A DNA stretch of 55,281 nucleotides from Thalassolituus sp. (lineage in GTDB: Bacteria > Pseudomonadota > Gammaproteobacteria > Pseudomonadales > Oceanobacteraceae): the NCBI GenBank assembly GCA_006212115.1, contig PDUK01000010.1, positions 1 through 55,281 on the forward strand, read 5' to 3'. Of the stretch, positions 16,687-26,501 are shown piece by piece. Position 1 is the stretch's first letter. Every line of letters starts with the position of its first letter. The notes beneath the pieces are model-generated. The model was not told the origin of the DNA. It saw nothing but the letters and a program-made list of their open reading frames with translations, and did not search any database. Made by a program: the position numbers and the translations under genes.

Positions 16687-16946
16687 CAGGCTTTGTCCTG
16701 GTCCTTGGTCTTACTGAACTCTGCGTCTTTTTTCAGATCATCTCCCGCTGAGGACTGATCCGTCAGGGATTCTGTTTTGTTGTCTTCGTCTTTCGCATCT
16801 TCCTGCTTGTCGTTCATGGCATTTTTAAAACCACGAACGGCGCCGCCTAAGTCGCCGCCCAAGTTGCGCAGACGCTTAGTGCCGAAAATCATAATGACAA
16901 TGGCCAAAATGATAAGAAGTTGCCAAATACTGATACCGCCAAGCAT
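16686..16946 (-). CDS. tatA: Sec-independent protein translocase subunit TatA
   Basis: The 86-residue pore-forming Tat component has a short N-terminal membrane helix ([17 protein letters not shown]) and the [14 protein letters not shown] hinge with the conserved FG pair. An amphipathic helix and a charged tail complete it. tatA follows hisE by 29 bases, as in Pseudomonas. Confidence 0.97.
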   Translation of the reverse strand: MLGGISIWQLLIILAIVIMIFGTKRLRNLGGDLGGAVRGFKNAMNDKQEDAKDEDNKTESLTDQSSAGDDLKKDAEFSKTKDQDKA

Positions 16947-16975
16947 AGTTTTCTCCAGTTGCTTTTTTGTCGTCG

Positions 16976-17311
16976 TTATTTGGATTGGTTGCGCGATGCT
17001 TTTTCTTCCAACCCTGACATATCGAAGCGACGAGCCAGCTCATTCACTACAGCCTCTGGACGTTCACCCAGTTTGGCCAACGCAACCAGACTGTGGAACC
17101 AAAGGTCTGCTGTCTCGTAGATAACATCTTTGTTGTTACCTGACGTTTCAGCGTCTTTAGCTGCCAGAATAGTCTCAGTTGCTTCTTCTCCGACCTTTTC
17201 CAAAATCTTGTTCAGGCCTTTGTGGTACAGGCTGGCGACGTAGGAAGAGTCCGGCTCGGCGTCTTTACGTTCATCCAGTATGTCACCCAATTGTTTCAGA
17301 ATATCGTTCAT
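16976..17311 (-). CDS. hisE: Phosphoribosyl-ATP pyrophosphatase
   Basis: This 111-residue enzyme catalyses the second step of histidine synthesis, converting phosphoribosyl-ATP to phosphoribosyl-AMP. [40 protein letters not shown] and [12 protein letters not shown] are family blocks with the metal-binding acidic residues. The ATG at 17311, seven bases after the hisI stop, matches the usual N-terminus; an in-frame GTG at 17332 would overlap hisI. HisE and HisI are separate proteins here, whereas enteric bacteria fuse them. Confidence 0.96.
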   Translation of the reverse strand: MNDILKQLGDILDERKDAEPDSSYVASLYHKGLNKILEKVGEEATETILAAKDAETSGNNKDVIYETADLWFHSLVALAKLGERPEAVVNELARRFDMSGLEEKASRNQSK

Positions 17312-17318
17312 TGCTAAC

Positions 17319-17720
17319 TCAGTATATGTCACTAGGATCTTTTTTCACCGGATCAACCGCGATCCACTCGTCGTTCTCGTAGACTTTGTAGAAGCAGCTT
17401 TCACGCCCAGTGTGGCAGGCAATGCCTCCAACCTGATCAACCTGCATCACGATTACGTCTGCGTCGCAGTCCAGTCTCAGCTCGTGTAAATGCTGTACGT
17501 GCCCGGAGGACTCACCTTTACGCCACAATGTTTGACGTGAACGAGAGTAATAAATGGCGCGCTGTTCTTTGACGGTCAGAGTCAATGCTTCGCGATTCAT
17601 CCAGGCCATCATCAGAATACGACCTGTCTGATAATCCTGAGCAATTGCGGGCACTAAGCCGTCGGCATCCCATTTAACCTGATCCAGCCAATCGCTGGAC
17701 GGTGCTGTTTCGGAAGTCAT
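17319..17720 (-). CDS. hisI: Phosphoribosyl-AMP cyclohydrolase
   Basis: This 133-residue zinc enzyme opens the adenine ring of phosphoribosyl-AMP, the third step of histidine synthesis. [45 protein letters not shown] and [11 protein letters not shown] are the conserved blocks. The cysteines in LDCDAD, ACHTG and ESC are zinc ligands. It lies three bases after ubiB. Confidence 0.97.
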   Translation of the reverse strand: MTSETAPSSDWLDQVKWDADGLVPAIAQDYQTGRILMMAWMNREALTLTVKEQRAIYYSRSRQTLWRKGESSGHVQHLHELRLDCDADVIVMQVDQVGGIACHTGRESCFYKVYENDEWIAVDPVKKDPSDIY

Positions 17721-17723
17721 TCT

Positions 17724-19376
17724 TTAACCTTTAATTACGAGCCAGATCAGGCCGGCTGCACCGACCCCTAAGCCCAATAGTTCGGGTAGTCCAAGTGCAT
17801 ACGCCTGCCACCATAACAGGCCACCTGTTAGGGTCGCCATCACTCCCAGCACCTGATGTTTGGTCTGGCGGCGCTGGGCTTCAAGGGCGACGGTCAAGGC
17901 AGTGAGCTGCGCTTGCATGTCAGCCTGAGTTTCATCGAGATGATTGAGGCGGCTTAGTGCACCGTGCATCAGTCCGGGCATTTGCGGTGCTTTCTCTATC
18001 CAGCCCGGCAGCTGACGTTTGAATTCGCGCAGTGCTGCTTTGGGTCCGAAGCGTTCCCGCATCCAACGCTCAAGGTAAGGCTTGGCCGTTGTCCACAGGT
18101 CCAGATCAGGATACAGCTGACGTCCTAAACCTTCGATGTTAAGAAGTGTCTTTTGCAACAGTACCAGCTGAGGCTGCACTTCCATATTAAAACGACGCGC
18201 AGTGGCAAACAGTTGAATTAGTACCTGACCAAATGATATTTCCGCCAGAGGCTTTTCGAAAATAGGCTCACAGACACTGCGGATGGCCGCGGAAAACTCA
18301 TGTACTTTGGTTGTTGCTGGCACCCAACCCGAATCAATATGTAGCTGTGCAACCTGGTGGTAATCCTGATTGAAGAAGGCCAACAGGTTCATCGCAAGAT
18401 AATGGAGATCTTCATCTGTCAGGCTGCCGACAATACCGCAGTCAATGGCAATGTACTTAGGGCTGTCAGGGTGTTCGCGAGAGACAAAAATATTCCCCGG
18501 ATGCATATCTGCATGGAAGAAGCTGTCGCGGAATACCTGTGTGAAAAAGATCTCAACGCCGCGTTCTGCCAGCAGCTGCATATTGGTGTTTTGAGCGTGG
18601 AGCTGGTTAATGTCGGCGACTGGGATACCGTAAATTCGCTCGCTGACCATAACCTTAGTGCGACAGTAATCCCAATACACCTCGGGCATGTATAAGAGAT
18701 CAGAGTCAGCGAAGTTACGGCGTAACTGAGCGGCGTTGGACGCCTCGATCTGAAGATTCAGTTCAGCGAAAATGGTATTGCGGTAATCTTCAACAACTTC
18801 GAGTGGCTTCAAGCGGCGGCCATCGGCAGAGTAACGCACCAGCATCGCAGCCATAAATTCAAGCAGTCGTAAGTCGCGTTCGATGGTGTTTTCGATACCG
18901 GGGCGTACCACTTTTACAACCACTTCTTTACCCGGCTCGCTGCCTTCTCCAAACAGGCGGGCAGGGTAAACCTGAGCAATGGACGCGGCTGCTAGCGGTT
19001 CGTTTGCAAACTCAGCAAATAATTCGTCGACGGATTTTCCCAGCTGATCACGAATCAGGCGACGGGCAATTTTGGTCGGGAACGGCGGTACATTGTCCTG
19101 AAGTTTGCGTAACTCCTGAACGATGTCCTCTGGAATCAGATCCGGACGAGTCGACAATATCTGACCGAACTTAATGAAAATCGGACCAAGAGCTTCAAGC
19201 GCCAGCCGCAGTCTCGCACCGCGACTTAATTTATTCGGTACGGGGTTAAGTCTCCATGGCGCGAGCCATAGCAGTATGCGGATTTTCAGCGGGAGCTGTT
19301 CCAGTGGTACCAGCGCATCTAATCGATAACGCGTAAAAATAAAGAAGATCTTCCACAGTCGCCACAGGTTGCCCAC
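17724..19376 (-). CDS. ubiB: Ubiquinone biosynthesis kinase-like protein UbiB
   Basis: The 550-residue ABC1/ADCK-family protein is needed for ubiquinone synthesis, probably as an ATPase acting on membrane-bound precursors. The diagnostic KxGQ motif is in [16 protein letters not shown], the alanine-rich loop in [11 protein letters not shown], and the catalytic/metal motifs in DMHPGNIFV and AIDCGIVG. Two hydrophobic segments close the C-terminus. The start appears to be GTG, two bases after ubiJ. It lies in the ubiE-ubiJ-ubiB run, the conserved order. Confidence 0.96.
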   Translation of the reverse strand: MGNLWRLWKIFFIFTRYRLDALVPLEQLPLKIRILLWLAPWRLNPVPNKLSRGARLRLALEALGPIFIKFGQILSTRPDLIPEDIVQELRKLQDNVPPFPTKIARRLIRDQLGKSVDELFAEFANEPLAAASIAQVYPARLFGEGSEPGKEVVVKVVRPGIENTIERDLRLLEFMAAMLVRYSADGRRLKPLEVVEDYRNTIFAELNLQIEASNAAQLRRNFADSDLLYMPEVYWDYCRTKVMVSERIYGIPVADINQLHAQNTNMQLLAERGVEIFFTQVFRDSFFHADMHPGNIFVSREHPDSPKYIAIDCGIVGSLTDEDLHYLAMNLLAFFNQDYHQVAQLHIDSGWVPATTKVHEFSAAIRSVCEPIFEKPLAEISFGQVLIQLFATARRFNMEVQPQLVLLQKTLLNIEGLGRQLYPDLDLWTTAKPYLERWMRERFGPKAALREFKRQLPGWIEKAPQMPGLMHGALSRLNHLDETQADMQAQLTALTVALEAQRRQTKHQVLGVMATLTGGLLWWQAYALGLPELLGLGVGAAGLIWLVIKG

Positions 19377-19378
19377 GT

Positions 19379-20008
19379 TTATTCCTCTGGGGTACTTGTT
19401 TGATTTTCGAGTTGTGCAATTCGTGCTGATAACCGGTCGGCCCTTAAACGAAGTTGGTCCGTTTCTTCAGCAAATCGATCCAGCAGAGGTTGTGGAGTGA
19501 CGAGATTCAATTCGTCTTCCAGGTACTCTTTTGCCGCTGTCCGGTAGGTACTACCAGTACTGGTACGCCATTTAAGCAGGCCGCGGATGCCTTTGCCGAC
19601 CTGATGTGCGAGCAGGCTACCAGTGAGAGGTTGAATCGCGGCTTCCCAATCTATATCGAGCTTGTCGAGAGTCCGGGTCAGAAACAAAGCCAGCTCGGTG
19701 TCACCCTGCATATCGATCTGGCTATTGATCAGCTCGTGAGCTTTGTCACCGGCACGGGCTAATCCCAGAAAGTCGCTCGCCGTGCCACTCAGAACTACCT
19801 CAGCGTCGCTGTCCTGGGTCATGCTGAGCGCAATGCCATCACGTAACAGGCGGACATTGACGCGGCCAAGGTTACTGACTTCAACCGCGAGCAGCCGTCC
19901 CTCCTGCTTTGCCAGTCGGGTCAGGGTCGCTGGGTCCTCTCGCAGAGCGCGATTAATCAGTGTTTCGACCGGTAGGCACAGAGCCTGAGTGAGCACCGCA
20001 GATATCAT
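19379..20008 (-). CDS. ubiJ: Ubiquinone biosynthesis accessory factor UbiJ
   Basis: The 209-residue protein has an SCP2-type lipid-binding domain (about residues 10-115) and a C-terminal coiled coil ([20 protein letters not shown]). UbiJ binds ubiquinone intermediates and organises the soluble Ubi complex. The assignment rests on the fold pattern and the position between ubiE and ubiB. It overlaps ubiE by one base (TGATG). Confidence 0.93.
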   Translation of the reverse strand: MISAVLTQALCLPVETLINRALREDPATLTRLAKQEGRLLAVEVSNLGRVNVRLLRDGIALSMTQDSDAEVVLSGTASDFLGLARAGDKAHELINSQIDMQGDTELALFLTRTLDKLDIDWEAAIQPLTGSLLAHQVGKGIRGLLKWRTSTGSTYRTAAKEYLEDELNLVTPQPLLDRFAEETDQLRLRADRLSARIAQLENQTSTPEE

Positions 20009-20757
20009 CAGGGTTTGATACCCCGGTGCAGGGCAACGACACCGCTGGTCATGTTGTTGTAGCTGCAGCGTACCAGACCGGCGTCTTCCATCATGCCTTT
20101 CAGGGTTTCCTGATCCGGGTGCATACGGATAGATTCGGCGAGGTATTTATAGCTTTCGGAATCGTTGGCGACGAGCTTACCCATGAAGGGTAGAGCACTG
20201 AACGAGTAGAGATCGTACGCTTTGCTCATGACCGGGTTGGTCGGTTTTGAGAACTCAAGGATCAGCAGTCGTCCACCAGGCTTCAGCACTCGTGCCATAG
20301 ATCGTAGAGCTGCGTCTTTGTCGGTGACGTTACGCAGACCGAAAGCCATGGTGATAACGTCAAAGCTGTTGTCTTCGAAGGGCAGGCATTCAGCATTGGC
20401 CTGTACATACTCAATATTGCCAACGTAGCCTTGATCGGTAAGCCGGTCACGACCAACGTTCAGCATGGATGAGTTAATGTCCGCCAGCACGACTTTGCCT
20501 GTTGGCCCCACGATACGTGAGAACTTACGTGTCAGGTCTCCAGTACCGCCTGCCAGATCAAGAATCTGGTTGCCTGCCCGAGCGCCACTCATATCAATGG
20601 TGATGCGCTTCCACAAACGGTGTACACCGAACGACATCAGGTCGTTCATGACATCGTACTTTGCCGCTACCGAGTGAAATACATCGGCTACTTTTCCAGC
20701 TTTTTCTTCGACCGCAACGGTCTCGTAGCCGAAATGTGTTGTTTTATCGTCGGACAT
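20008..20757 (-). CDS. ubiE: Ubiquinone/menaquinone C-methyltransferase
   Basis: The 249-residue SAM-dependent enzyme methylates the quinone ring (demethylmenaquinone and the C2 position of the ubiquinone precursor). Motif I is [15 protein letters not shown]. The UbiE signatures [18 protein letters not shown] and GFRYLAES-like [14 protein letters not shown] are present. It is the first gene of the minus-strand run leading to tatC, so the promoter is likely in the 204-base gap before it; I could not assign -35/-10 boxes there. Confidence 0.97.
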   Translation of the reverse strand: MSDDKTTHFGYETVAVEEKAGKVADVFHSVAAKYDVMNDLMSFGVHRLWKRITIDMSGARAGNQILDLAGGTGDLTRKFSRIVGPTGKVVLADINSSMLNVGRDRLTDQGYVGNIEYVQANAECLPFEDNSFDVITMAFGLRNVTDKDAALRSMARVLKPGGRLLILEFSKPTNPVMSKAYDLYSFSALPFMGKLVANDSESYKYLAESIRMHPDQETLKGMMEDAGLVRCSYNNMTSGVVALHRGIKP

Positions 20758-20961
20758 GCCTACCTCCCAATCAGGATGAACATTCTAACCAGCCCGCTAA
20801 CGAATGTCTGCTTTGATTGGCGTTGCAGGGTGGCACAACTGCACCTTTGCACCTTCTGAAGTATCAGGCAATCTGCGTCATGAACTACCTAACAATCAGG
20901 TTGAGCAACCGGGCATCTCACCTGTGCTTCGTTGAGGGGTGCCCAACAACAGGAATCGATT

Positions 20962-21213
20962 ATGAATGCGTTTTTGATGAAAGCAGTCACGCTGCTTTTT
21001 TGGGTTCTGGCAATCACTGCTTGGGTGCAGGGCTGGGAAGGACTATTGGGCTATCTTCCTATGGTGGGTTTGATTGTCGCTGGGGTTCATGTTCTGGAGG
21101 TGCTTTTCTTCTGGGTAGCATTCCGTAAGAAGAGCTCGAACGTGCGTCTTGATGCGTTTCTGGTGTTTGTCTTTGGCATTTTCCACCTGCAACGCTTTAT
21201 GCCTCGCCGATAA
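20962..21213 (+). CDS. DUF1145 family small membrane protein
   Basis: The 83-residue protein has two or three hydrophobic segments (AVTLLFWVLAITAWV, MVGLIVAGVHVLEVLFFWVA) and the closing FHLQRFMPRR. It resembles DUF1145 (YhhL-like) inner-membrane proteins of unknown function. AGGA seven bases before the ATG at 20962 supports the start. It is a lone gene ended by a bidirectional terminator. Confidence 0.8.
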   Translation: MNAFLMKAVTLLFWVLAITAWVQGWEGLLGYLPMVGLIVAGVHVLEVLFFWVAFRKKSSNVRLDAFLVFVFGIFHLQRFMPRR

Positions 21214-21231
21214 GATATCGGTGCTGCAAAT

Positions 21232-21262
21232 AAAAAGGGGAGGCAATGGCCTCCCTTTTTTA
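21232..21262. terminator. Bidirectional terminator between DUF1145 and ompA-like genes
   Basis: A GGGAGGC/GCCTCCC stem (21238-21255) with an AATG loop is flanked by an A run on the left and a T run on the right. It can therefore end transcription from both convergent genes. Confidence 0.92.
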
Positions 21263-21275
21263 TTTCGATGTCAGC

Positions 21276-22379
21276 TTACTGAATGCTTAACTCAACACGA
21301 CGGTTGAGCTGACGCCCTTCGTCTGTGGTGTTGTCTGCAATCGGCTGGGTGTCGCTCAGCGCCTCCAGCACAATGGCGTCTTTACTCACGCCGCGAGCTG
21401 TCAGGTATCCACCGACGGTTTTAGCACGCTCCAGAGAGATAAACTGGTTGAACTCGTCACTGCCAGTCTCATCTGCGTGTCCCTTCACGATGATCTTCAT
21501 CTCCGGATCGGCTTTCGCCTGTGCGGCAACCTGGTCCAGGTATGCCGTTGCTTTGCCAGGCATGCCCGCTTTGTTGAGCGGGAAGCGCAACAGAGCTTCA
21601 ACCGTTTTGATCAGATCGCAGCCGTTGCTATCAACCATGGCAACTTTGCCTGTGTTTTCGCACTTGTCGATGCTGTCAGCAACGCCGTCGTTGTCGCTGT
21701 CGGTGAAGGCCGACTTAGCAGGAATACCGGCAGCGGTTGCGGGTAGGTTCTGCACGTCTTCTGCGGTCAGCTGGGCGTCATCCGCCATGTTGTTACTAGC
21801 GGACGAATCCGCTGCACTTGCGACAGTGGCGCCCGCTGCGGCAGCAGCAGCGTAGCCTGAGTTGGCAGCTCCAAAGCGGTAACCGACTTCCAGAACGTAA
21901 TTCGTGTGCTCTGGATACTCGTTTATCATATCGTCGTAACGGATTTCGGCACGTGCGAATACCCGATCTGAAGAGTCATACTGAACACCGGCACCAATAG
22001 AGGCCAGCGCATTGGAGGCGTTACCACCGTCTGTGTTCATGTCTTCGAAGCCAATGCCTGCCGTCAGGTAGGGCTTCAGGGCCTCGTCAGACAGGAAATA
22101 GAAGCTGCTAAAGCGGAACTGCTCAATATCGGCACGTGAGTCATCCTGAATAATGGATGGAATAACAAGACTACCCTCAAGTGCGACGTCGTCTTTCAGC
22201 ATATAGCCAAGGGAGAGTTCGTTGGTGTAGCTGTGTTTCATGTGATCACCAAAGTGATCCACGCTGACTTCGTTGTCAGTGTGCGCAGCGCCAACAGTAA
22301 AATAGTACGGAATGTCTTCTGCCATGACAGGCATCGACGTTGCGGCCATTACAGCCACGCTTAACAATGAACGTTTCAT
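21276..22379 (-). CDS. OmpA family outer-membrane protein
   Basis: The 367-residue protein has a signal peptide (cleaved after PVMA), an eight-stranded-type N-terminal barrel (GAAHTDNEVSVDHFGDH...LEVGYRF), an alanine-rich linker, and a calcium-type thrombospondin-3 repeat (DSDNDGVADSIDKC). The C-terminal OmpA peptidoglycan-binding domain includes IIVKGHADETGSDEFNQFIS, with the Asp and Arg (LERAKTV) that bind diaminopimelate. It links the outer membrane to the cell wall. GGGGGA seven bases before the ATG at 22379 fixes the start. It is the likely OprF/OmpA equivalent. Confidence 0.93.
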   Translation of the reverse strand: MKRSLLSVAVMAATSMPVMAEDIPYYFTVGAAHTDNEVSVDHFGDHMKHSYTNELSLGYMLKDDVALEGSLVIPSIIQDDSRADIEQFRFSSFYFLSDEALKPYLTAGIGFEDMNTDGGNASNALASIGAGVQYDSSDRVFARAEIRYDDMINEYPEHTNYVLEVGYRFGAANSGYAAAAAAGATVASAADSSASNNMADDAQLTAEDVQNLPATAAGIPAKSAFTDSDNDGVADSIDKCENTGKVAMVDSNGCDLIKTVEALLRFPLNKAGMPGKATAYLDQVAAQAKADPEMKIIVKGHADETGSDEFNQFISLERAKTVGGYLTARGVSKDAIVLEALSDTQPIADNTTDEGRQLNRRVELSIQ

Positions 22380-22653
22380 GATCAATCCCCCAAATTAGAT
22401 TGCAGGCGCACTTTACCCAAGCGCGCACGCTAAAGCTATGACCTATGCGCACCATTTATACACCTGTCAGGCCATGGTGAATCTGCTTGCCTACTTCACC
22501 TTATGCTTCTGGTACTTTGTTATTAGTTGATCGGTTCGGCGGGATGACTGGAGTGGCCAAAGGCGGCCAGTTGTGGGGGCTCGGTAACGTCAGTGGTTGC
22601 TGCTCAGACAGCGATAAAATACCCTGCGATCACAATAATAACGAGTGTTCACC

Positions 22654-23844
22654 ATGGACCCCGTCTCCTTACCTCTGCGCATTCCCTATATATTGCGCGC
22701 AGGCATCATAATTTCGCTGGGCATTGGTGCCTGGGCCATTGCAGCACTGATGGTTTTTGACGCCTGTCCGCCAGAGCAACGCCCATGGGCGCTTGGTCTT
22801 GTTGCCATGACAGCATTCAGTTTCTGCTCTCTGGCTTTCCTCGGAACGCGTGAGCTGCTGATGAATAGTCTGGCCTGGCGAGTCGACGATAGGGACTGGC
22901 GTTTCTGGTTGTTTCTTAGTCTTTCCCACGCCTGCTCTATCTTATTGGTGGGCGTTGCTGAGGTACCGGCCAGTCATGCGCCCTATATGCTGCTGATGGT
23001 GGTGAACTCGGCTTCGTTGGCGGTACGGTTCAACCCACGCTATGCACTGAGTTTTAACACGCTGGTCGCGGTGCTGTTTGCGCTCCAGTTTGAAGAGTCT
23101 CAGTGGTTGATTCTGGCCCTATGCATTGTCATGCAGCTGGTACTTTGGAGTTTCGGTCTGAGTATCGTCGTGGAAGTCAGCGAAGTGCGGCGTTTACGTG
23201 TCATGGGTGATGAATTACGCATGGCTCAGGCGCAGATTGCAGAGTCGGAGCGCATGCTTGAGCGTCGCAATATCCGTCACAACCTGCACGATAATATGGG
23301 GCACGAGCTGGCGACGCTGCATATGAATCTACAGATTGTGGAGCAACAGGCAGCCCGTCTGGGACTGGACGAGGATGTGATGGCACCCCTTGCGCGCTCA
23401 CGAAGTTCAAGTCGGCGGATGTTCGCTGTGCTGGACGACATAGTGACGGGGCTGCGTCAGGTGCCGTCTGCGCACTTTTACGATGCTCTGACCGACCTTA
23501 TAGAACAGGCCACTACGCTTTCCGTCATTGTCCGTTGGGACGATAAGGTACGGATATCGGAACCCAAATGTTGCGAAGCCTTGCTCTCAGTGGTCCGGGA
23601 ATTCCTGACCAATGTGATGAAACATTCGGAAGGCCGGGACGTGCTCATCAGAAGCCAATACGGTAACGGGCGGATTACCCTCGAGTTGACTGACCTTGCG
23701 GTGTTTGAAGGCGACGTTGATCATGGCAACGGCCTCAGTGGTGTCGCGGAACGTATCAGCGCGATGTCAGGCGAGTTCGATGTCAGCAAAACAGCAGAAG
23801 GTCGCCTGTGTTGGACGATTGTATTGCCGGAGGACGTGGCATGA
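22654..23844 (+). CDS. Sensor histidine kinase of the NarX/DesK type
   Basis: The 396-residue protein has about five to six membrane segments in its first 175 residues with no large external domain. A coiled segment and a HisKA_3 dimerisation domain follow, with the phospho-acceptor His in RHNLHDNMGHELATLH, and then an HATPase domain (N-box EFLTNVMKHSEG, G-box GNGLSGVAERI). The membrane-embedded sensor suggests a membrane or small-molecule signal; the stimulus is unknown. Its stop overlaps the response regulator start (ATGA). The ATG at 22654 is preferred to the GTG at 22645. Confidence 0.9.
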   Translation: MDPVSLPLRIPYILRAGIIISLGIGAWAIAALMVFDACPPEQRPWALGLVAMTAFSFCSLAFLGTRELLMNSLAWRVDDRDWRFWLFLSLSHACSILLVGVAEVPASHAPYMLLMVVNSASLAVRFNPRYALSFNTLVAVLFALQFEESQWLILALCIVMQLVLWSFGLSIVVEVSEVRRLRVMGDELRMAQAQIAESERMLERRNIRHNLHDNMGHELATLHMNLQIVEQQAARLGLDEDVMAPLARSRSSSRRMFAVLDDIVTGLRQVPSAHFYDALTDLIEQATTLSVIVRWDDKVRISEPKCCEALLSVVREFLTNVMKHSEGRDVLIRSQYGNGRITLELTDLAVFEGDVDHGNGLSGVAERISAMSGEFDVSKTAEGRLCWTIVLPEDVA

Positions 23845-24437
23845 TGAAACTGGTTCTGGTGGACGATCAATCCTTGGTTCAGCAAGGGGTTGCTACTCTG
23901 CTGGAGATGTCGGGGCAGGTGAATGTCGTGGCCACCCTGCCGTCCGGTCAGGCGCTGATTGATTGGCTGAACAGGCACCCTCAAGAATGCGATCTGATCT
24001 TGCTGGATTTTCATATGCCCGCTCTGGATGGCATCGAAACGTTAAAGGCGCTCCCCAACCGTGGAGGCATTCCCGTCGTTTTCCTTTCAACGTTTGCTGA
24101 TGCTGCTTTGAGTCGCGAAGCCCGACGTAACGGTGCGGCGGGTTGGTTGGCAAAGAGTATTGAAATTAACGAATTATTAGACGCTCTCAGTCTGGCGGTA
24201 GAGGGGCAGCGGGTTTTTCCTGCGCTGGAGCAGCTGCCTGAGGAAAACGATCTGAGTGCGCGGGAGTTTGAGGTGGCCCGCTGTCTGGTAGAAGGAATGA
24301 CCAATCAGCAGATTGCTGATACTTGTCATCTGAGTCTTGGCACGGTGAAGAATTACACTTCGAACCTGTTCAGCAAACTTGAGGTTGAAAACCGCACGCA
24401 GGCCATTGCCGCTCTGCGTGCCCGCGGCATCAACTGA
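23841..24437 (+). CDS. NarL/LuxR-type response regulator
   Basis: The 198-residue protein has a receiver domain with the acidic pair in LVLVDDQS, the phospho-acceptor Asp in LILLDFHMPALDG, Ser/Thr in FLSTFAD and Lys in GWLAKSIE. A C-terminal LuxR helix-turn-helix follows (LSAREFEVARCLVEGMTNQQ; LSLGTVKNYTSNLF). GGAGG precedes the ATG at 23841, which overlaps the kinase stop. It forms a two-component pair with the kinase. Target genes are unknown; the adjacent ompA-like and lipocalin genes are candidates by position only. Confidence 0.94.
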   Translation: MMKLVLVDDQSLVQQGVATLLEMSGQVNVVATLPSGQALIDWLNRHPQECDLILLDFHMPALDGIETLKALPNRGGIPVVFLSTFADAALSREARRNGAAGWLAKSIEINELLDALSLAVEGQRVFPALEQLPEENDLSAREFEVARCLVEGMTNQQIADTCHLSLGTVKNYTSNLFSKLEVENRTQAIAALRARGIN

Positions 24438-24531
24438 CCTGTTTGGTGTATTGTTATTTGTATTGATTCTGTATAGCTTTTGTATATTCCGGATGCTTAA
24501 GGCATTCAACCAAGCAAATCAGGAGGTCGAT

Positions 24532-25065
24532 ATGAAGACTCTGTTCCGAACCGCGGTCCTTTGTGCCGCAGCAATTCTACTGTCAGCGTGCAAGATCGTT
24601 GAGACTGTTCCCTTTGTGGATATTCCCCGCTACATGGGGCTCTGGTACCAGATCTCCGCCAATGAAGTGTCATTCAATGAGGGCTTGGTCGGTGTCACGG
24701 CCGAGTACACCCTGCTGGAGGACGGCTCAGTTGAGGTTCTGAACAAGGGATATCAGGACACCCTCGATGGCGAACTTAATCAGATTACTGGTAACGCCAC
24801 CATCTGGGATGAAGAAACGAACTCAAAACTCAAGGTCGTCTTTCCGGGCGCCCCAGATCTGCCGTATCCGAATTATCTGATCGTGGTGCTTGATGAGGTG
24901 GATTATCAGTACGCAGTGGTTACCGACCCCTTCGAGTACACACTTTTTGTTCTGAGTCGTACCCCGCAAATGAGCGACAATACGTACGCTATGATTCTGG
25001 GCGAATTAGAAACCTTGGGCGTAGACACCAGTGATCTGATTCTTACGCCCCAGGCAGTAGACTGA
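24532..25065 (+). CDS. Lipocalin family lipoprotein (Blc-like)
   Basis: The 177-residue protein starts with a lipoprotein signal (CAAAILLSACKIV) and continues as a lipocalin. The first strand is YMGLWYQISANE (the G-x-W motif), followed by TAEYTLLEDGSVEVLNKGY and a late DYQYAVVTDPFEYTLFVLSR, which matches the bacterial Blc pattern. Blc-type proteins are outer-membrane lipoproteins that bind lysophospholipids or fatty acids, often under envelope stress. AGGAGG directly upstream makes the ATG at 24532 certain. It is convergent with tesA. Confidence 0.92.
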   Translation: MKTLFRTAVLCAAAILLSACKIVETVPFVDIPRYMGLWYQISANEVSFNEGLVGVTAEYTLLEDGSVEVLNKGYQDTLDGELNQITGNATIWDEETNSKLKVVFPGAPDLPYPNYLIVVLDEVDYQYAVVTDPFEYTLFVLSRTPQMSDNTYAMILGELETLGVDTSDLILTPQAVD

Positions 25066-25147
25066 GCGGCCAGGCAACGGGTAGTGGTAGCTTGCGGTTG
25101 TTTCTGCCGCTATCTTTGCAACTCCCTTTGCCACTTACGTCTGCGAC

Positions 25148-25774
25148 TTACTCCTGTAATAGGGAAGTAATCACTGGAGCAACGTTATCGGCGAGGACAG
25201 GCTGTGCGTCAGTCGTTGGGTGAATGCCATCGCTCTGCATCATACCGTCGACTGTCGCGACACCTTCCAGTAAAAACGGGATTAGTCCCAAATCGTATTC
25301 TTCTGCCAGATCGATGTACATCTGGCGAAAGCCCTCGGTGTAGGTTGGCCCGTAGTTAGGGGGAATCTGCATACCTGCGAGGGCGACTTCTGAGTTGCTG
25401 TTCTTCGCGGCGTCAATCATGGCAATCAGGTTATTTTTAACCAGCGGTAATGGCGTTCCACGTAGCGCGTCATTACCGCCCAACGCCAGTATCGTTACCG
25501 TGGGCGCGTGTGTCGTGAGCAGACTCGGCAATCGTCCCCTGCCACTTGATGTGGTGTCACCGCTTATTGCTGCGACAGCAACAGTGAGTTGTGGAAACTC
25601 GACCTGAAGTTTCTGTTCTAATATCAGTGGCCATTGTTTATCCACCGGCACTCCCAGTCCGGCACTGATGCTGTCGCCAACGATCAGTACAACGGGATTC
25701 GAGTCATCTCCATGGCTGTCGGCGGCTGCAAGTAACGCGAGCAGTGAAAGGGCCAGTACGGCCAGCCAATGCAT
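25148..25774 (-). CDS. tesA: Thioesterase I / lysophospholipase, SGNH hydrolase
   Basis: The 208-residue periplasmic enzyme has a signal peptide and the SGNH motifs: GDSISAGLG with nucleophile Ser35, GGNDALRG, and DGIHPT with the catalytic Asp and His. It hydrolyses acyl-CoA, lysophospholipid and aryl esters in known members. The ATG at 25774 is chosen because it begins the signal peptide. It is divergent from ybbA with only 37 bases between the starts, the same arrangement as tesA-ybbA-ybbP in E. coli. Confidence 0.94.
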   Translation of the reverse strand: MHWLAVLALSLLALLAAADSHGDDSNPVVLIVGDSISAGLGVPVDKQWPLILEQKLQVEFPQLTVAVAAISGDTTSSGRGRLPSLLTTHAPTVTILALGGNDALRGTPLPLVKNNLIAMIDAAKNSNSEVALAGMQIPPNYGPTYTEGFRQMYIDLAEEYDLGLIPFLLEGVATVDGMMQSDGIHPTTDAQPVLADNVAPVITSLLQE

Positions 25775-25811
25775 AATCCATTTAGAACGAACAACCTGGA
25801 ACACAGACGCT

Positions 25812-26501
25812 ATGTCAGCAAACACAGACGAAACCTCTCTCAGTGCAGAAAATATTGTGAAAACGGTTCACAGTGGTGAACAACCTCTGACCATCCTGAA
25901 GGGTGTTTCGTTGCAGATCAAGCGTGGTGAAAGCGTCGCGATTATTGGTGCTTCCGGCAGTGGTAAGTCGACACTGCTCGGGATTCTGGCGGGTCTGGAT
26001 CTACCCAGCGAGGGCGAGGTCAGCCTACTCGGTAAGACATTAAACACATTGGATGAGGACGCACGTGCGGCTGTCCGTGCGCAAGGCGTTGCTTTTGTTT
26101 TTCAGAATTTTCACCTGTTACCCGGCCTGACCGCTCTGGAGAACGTGATGCTGCCACTGGAAATCCGGGGGCTGAAAACCGCCTCTCAAGAGGCAACCGA
26201 TTTGCTGTCCTCTGTGGGGCTCGGGAATCGTTTAACCCATTACCCCAGTCAGCTGTCAGGCGGCGAACAGCAACGAGTGGCGCTGGCAAGAGCGTTTGCT
26301 GGAGGGCCTGCGATTCTGTTTGCTGATGAACCCACCGGAAATCTGGATCGCACTACGGGCGAGCAGGTGGAGTCTTTGTTATTCGAACTGAACCGTGAAT
26401 CCGCAACAACCTTGGTGCTTGTTACTCACGATGAACGTCTGGCTGACCGGTGTGACCGCCGCTTCAAAATGACGGATGGCACTCTGCAGGAGGTGTCCTG
26501 A
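25812..26501 (+). CDS. ybbA: ABC transporter ATP-binding protein YbbA
   Basis: The 229-residue ATPase is of the LolD/MacB type. Walker A is GASGSGKST, the signature is LSGGEQQRVALARA, and Walker B is AILFADEPT followed by the H-loop VTHDE. The ATG at 25812 gives the usual length and places the start outside tesA. It couples to ybbP with a TGATG overlap. In E. coli the YbbAP complex has been linked to hydrophobic compound export alongside TesA. Confidence 0.94.
   Translation: MSANTDETSLSAENIVKTVHSGEQPLTILKGVSLQIKRGESVAIIGASGSGKSTLLGILAGLDLPSEGEVSLLGKTLNTLDEDARAAVRAQGVAFVFQNFHLLPGLTALENVMLPLEIRGLKTASQEATDLLSSVGLGNRLTHYPSQLSGGEQQRVALARAFAGGPAILFADEPTGNLDRTTGEQVESLLFELNRESATTLVLVTHDERLADRCDRRFKMTDGTLQEVS

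Noticed and set aside
22387-22415. TTGGGT-N17-TAATTT as promoter of the ompA-like gene
   Set aside because: It would leave too short a leader to include the GGGGGA ribosome-binding site.
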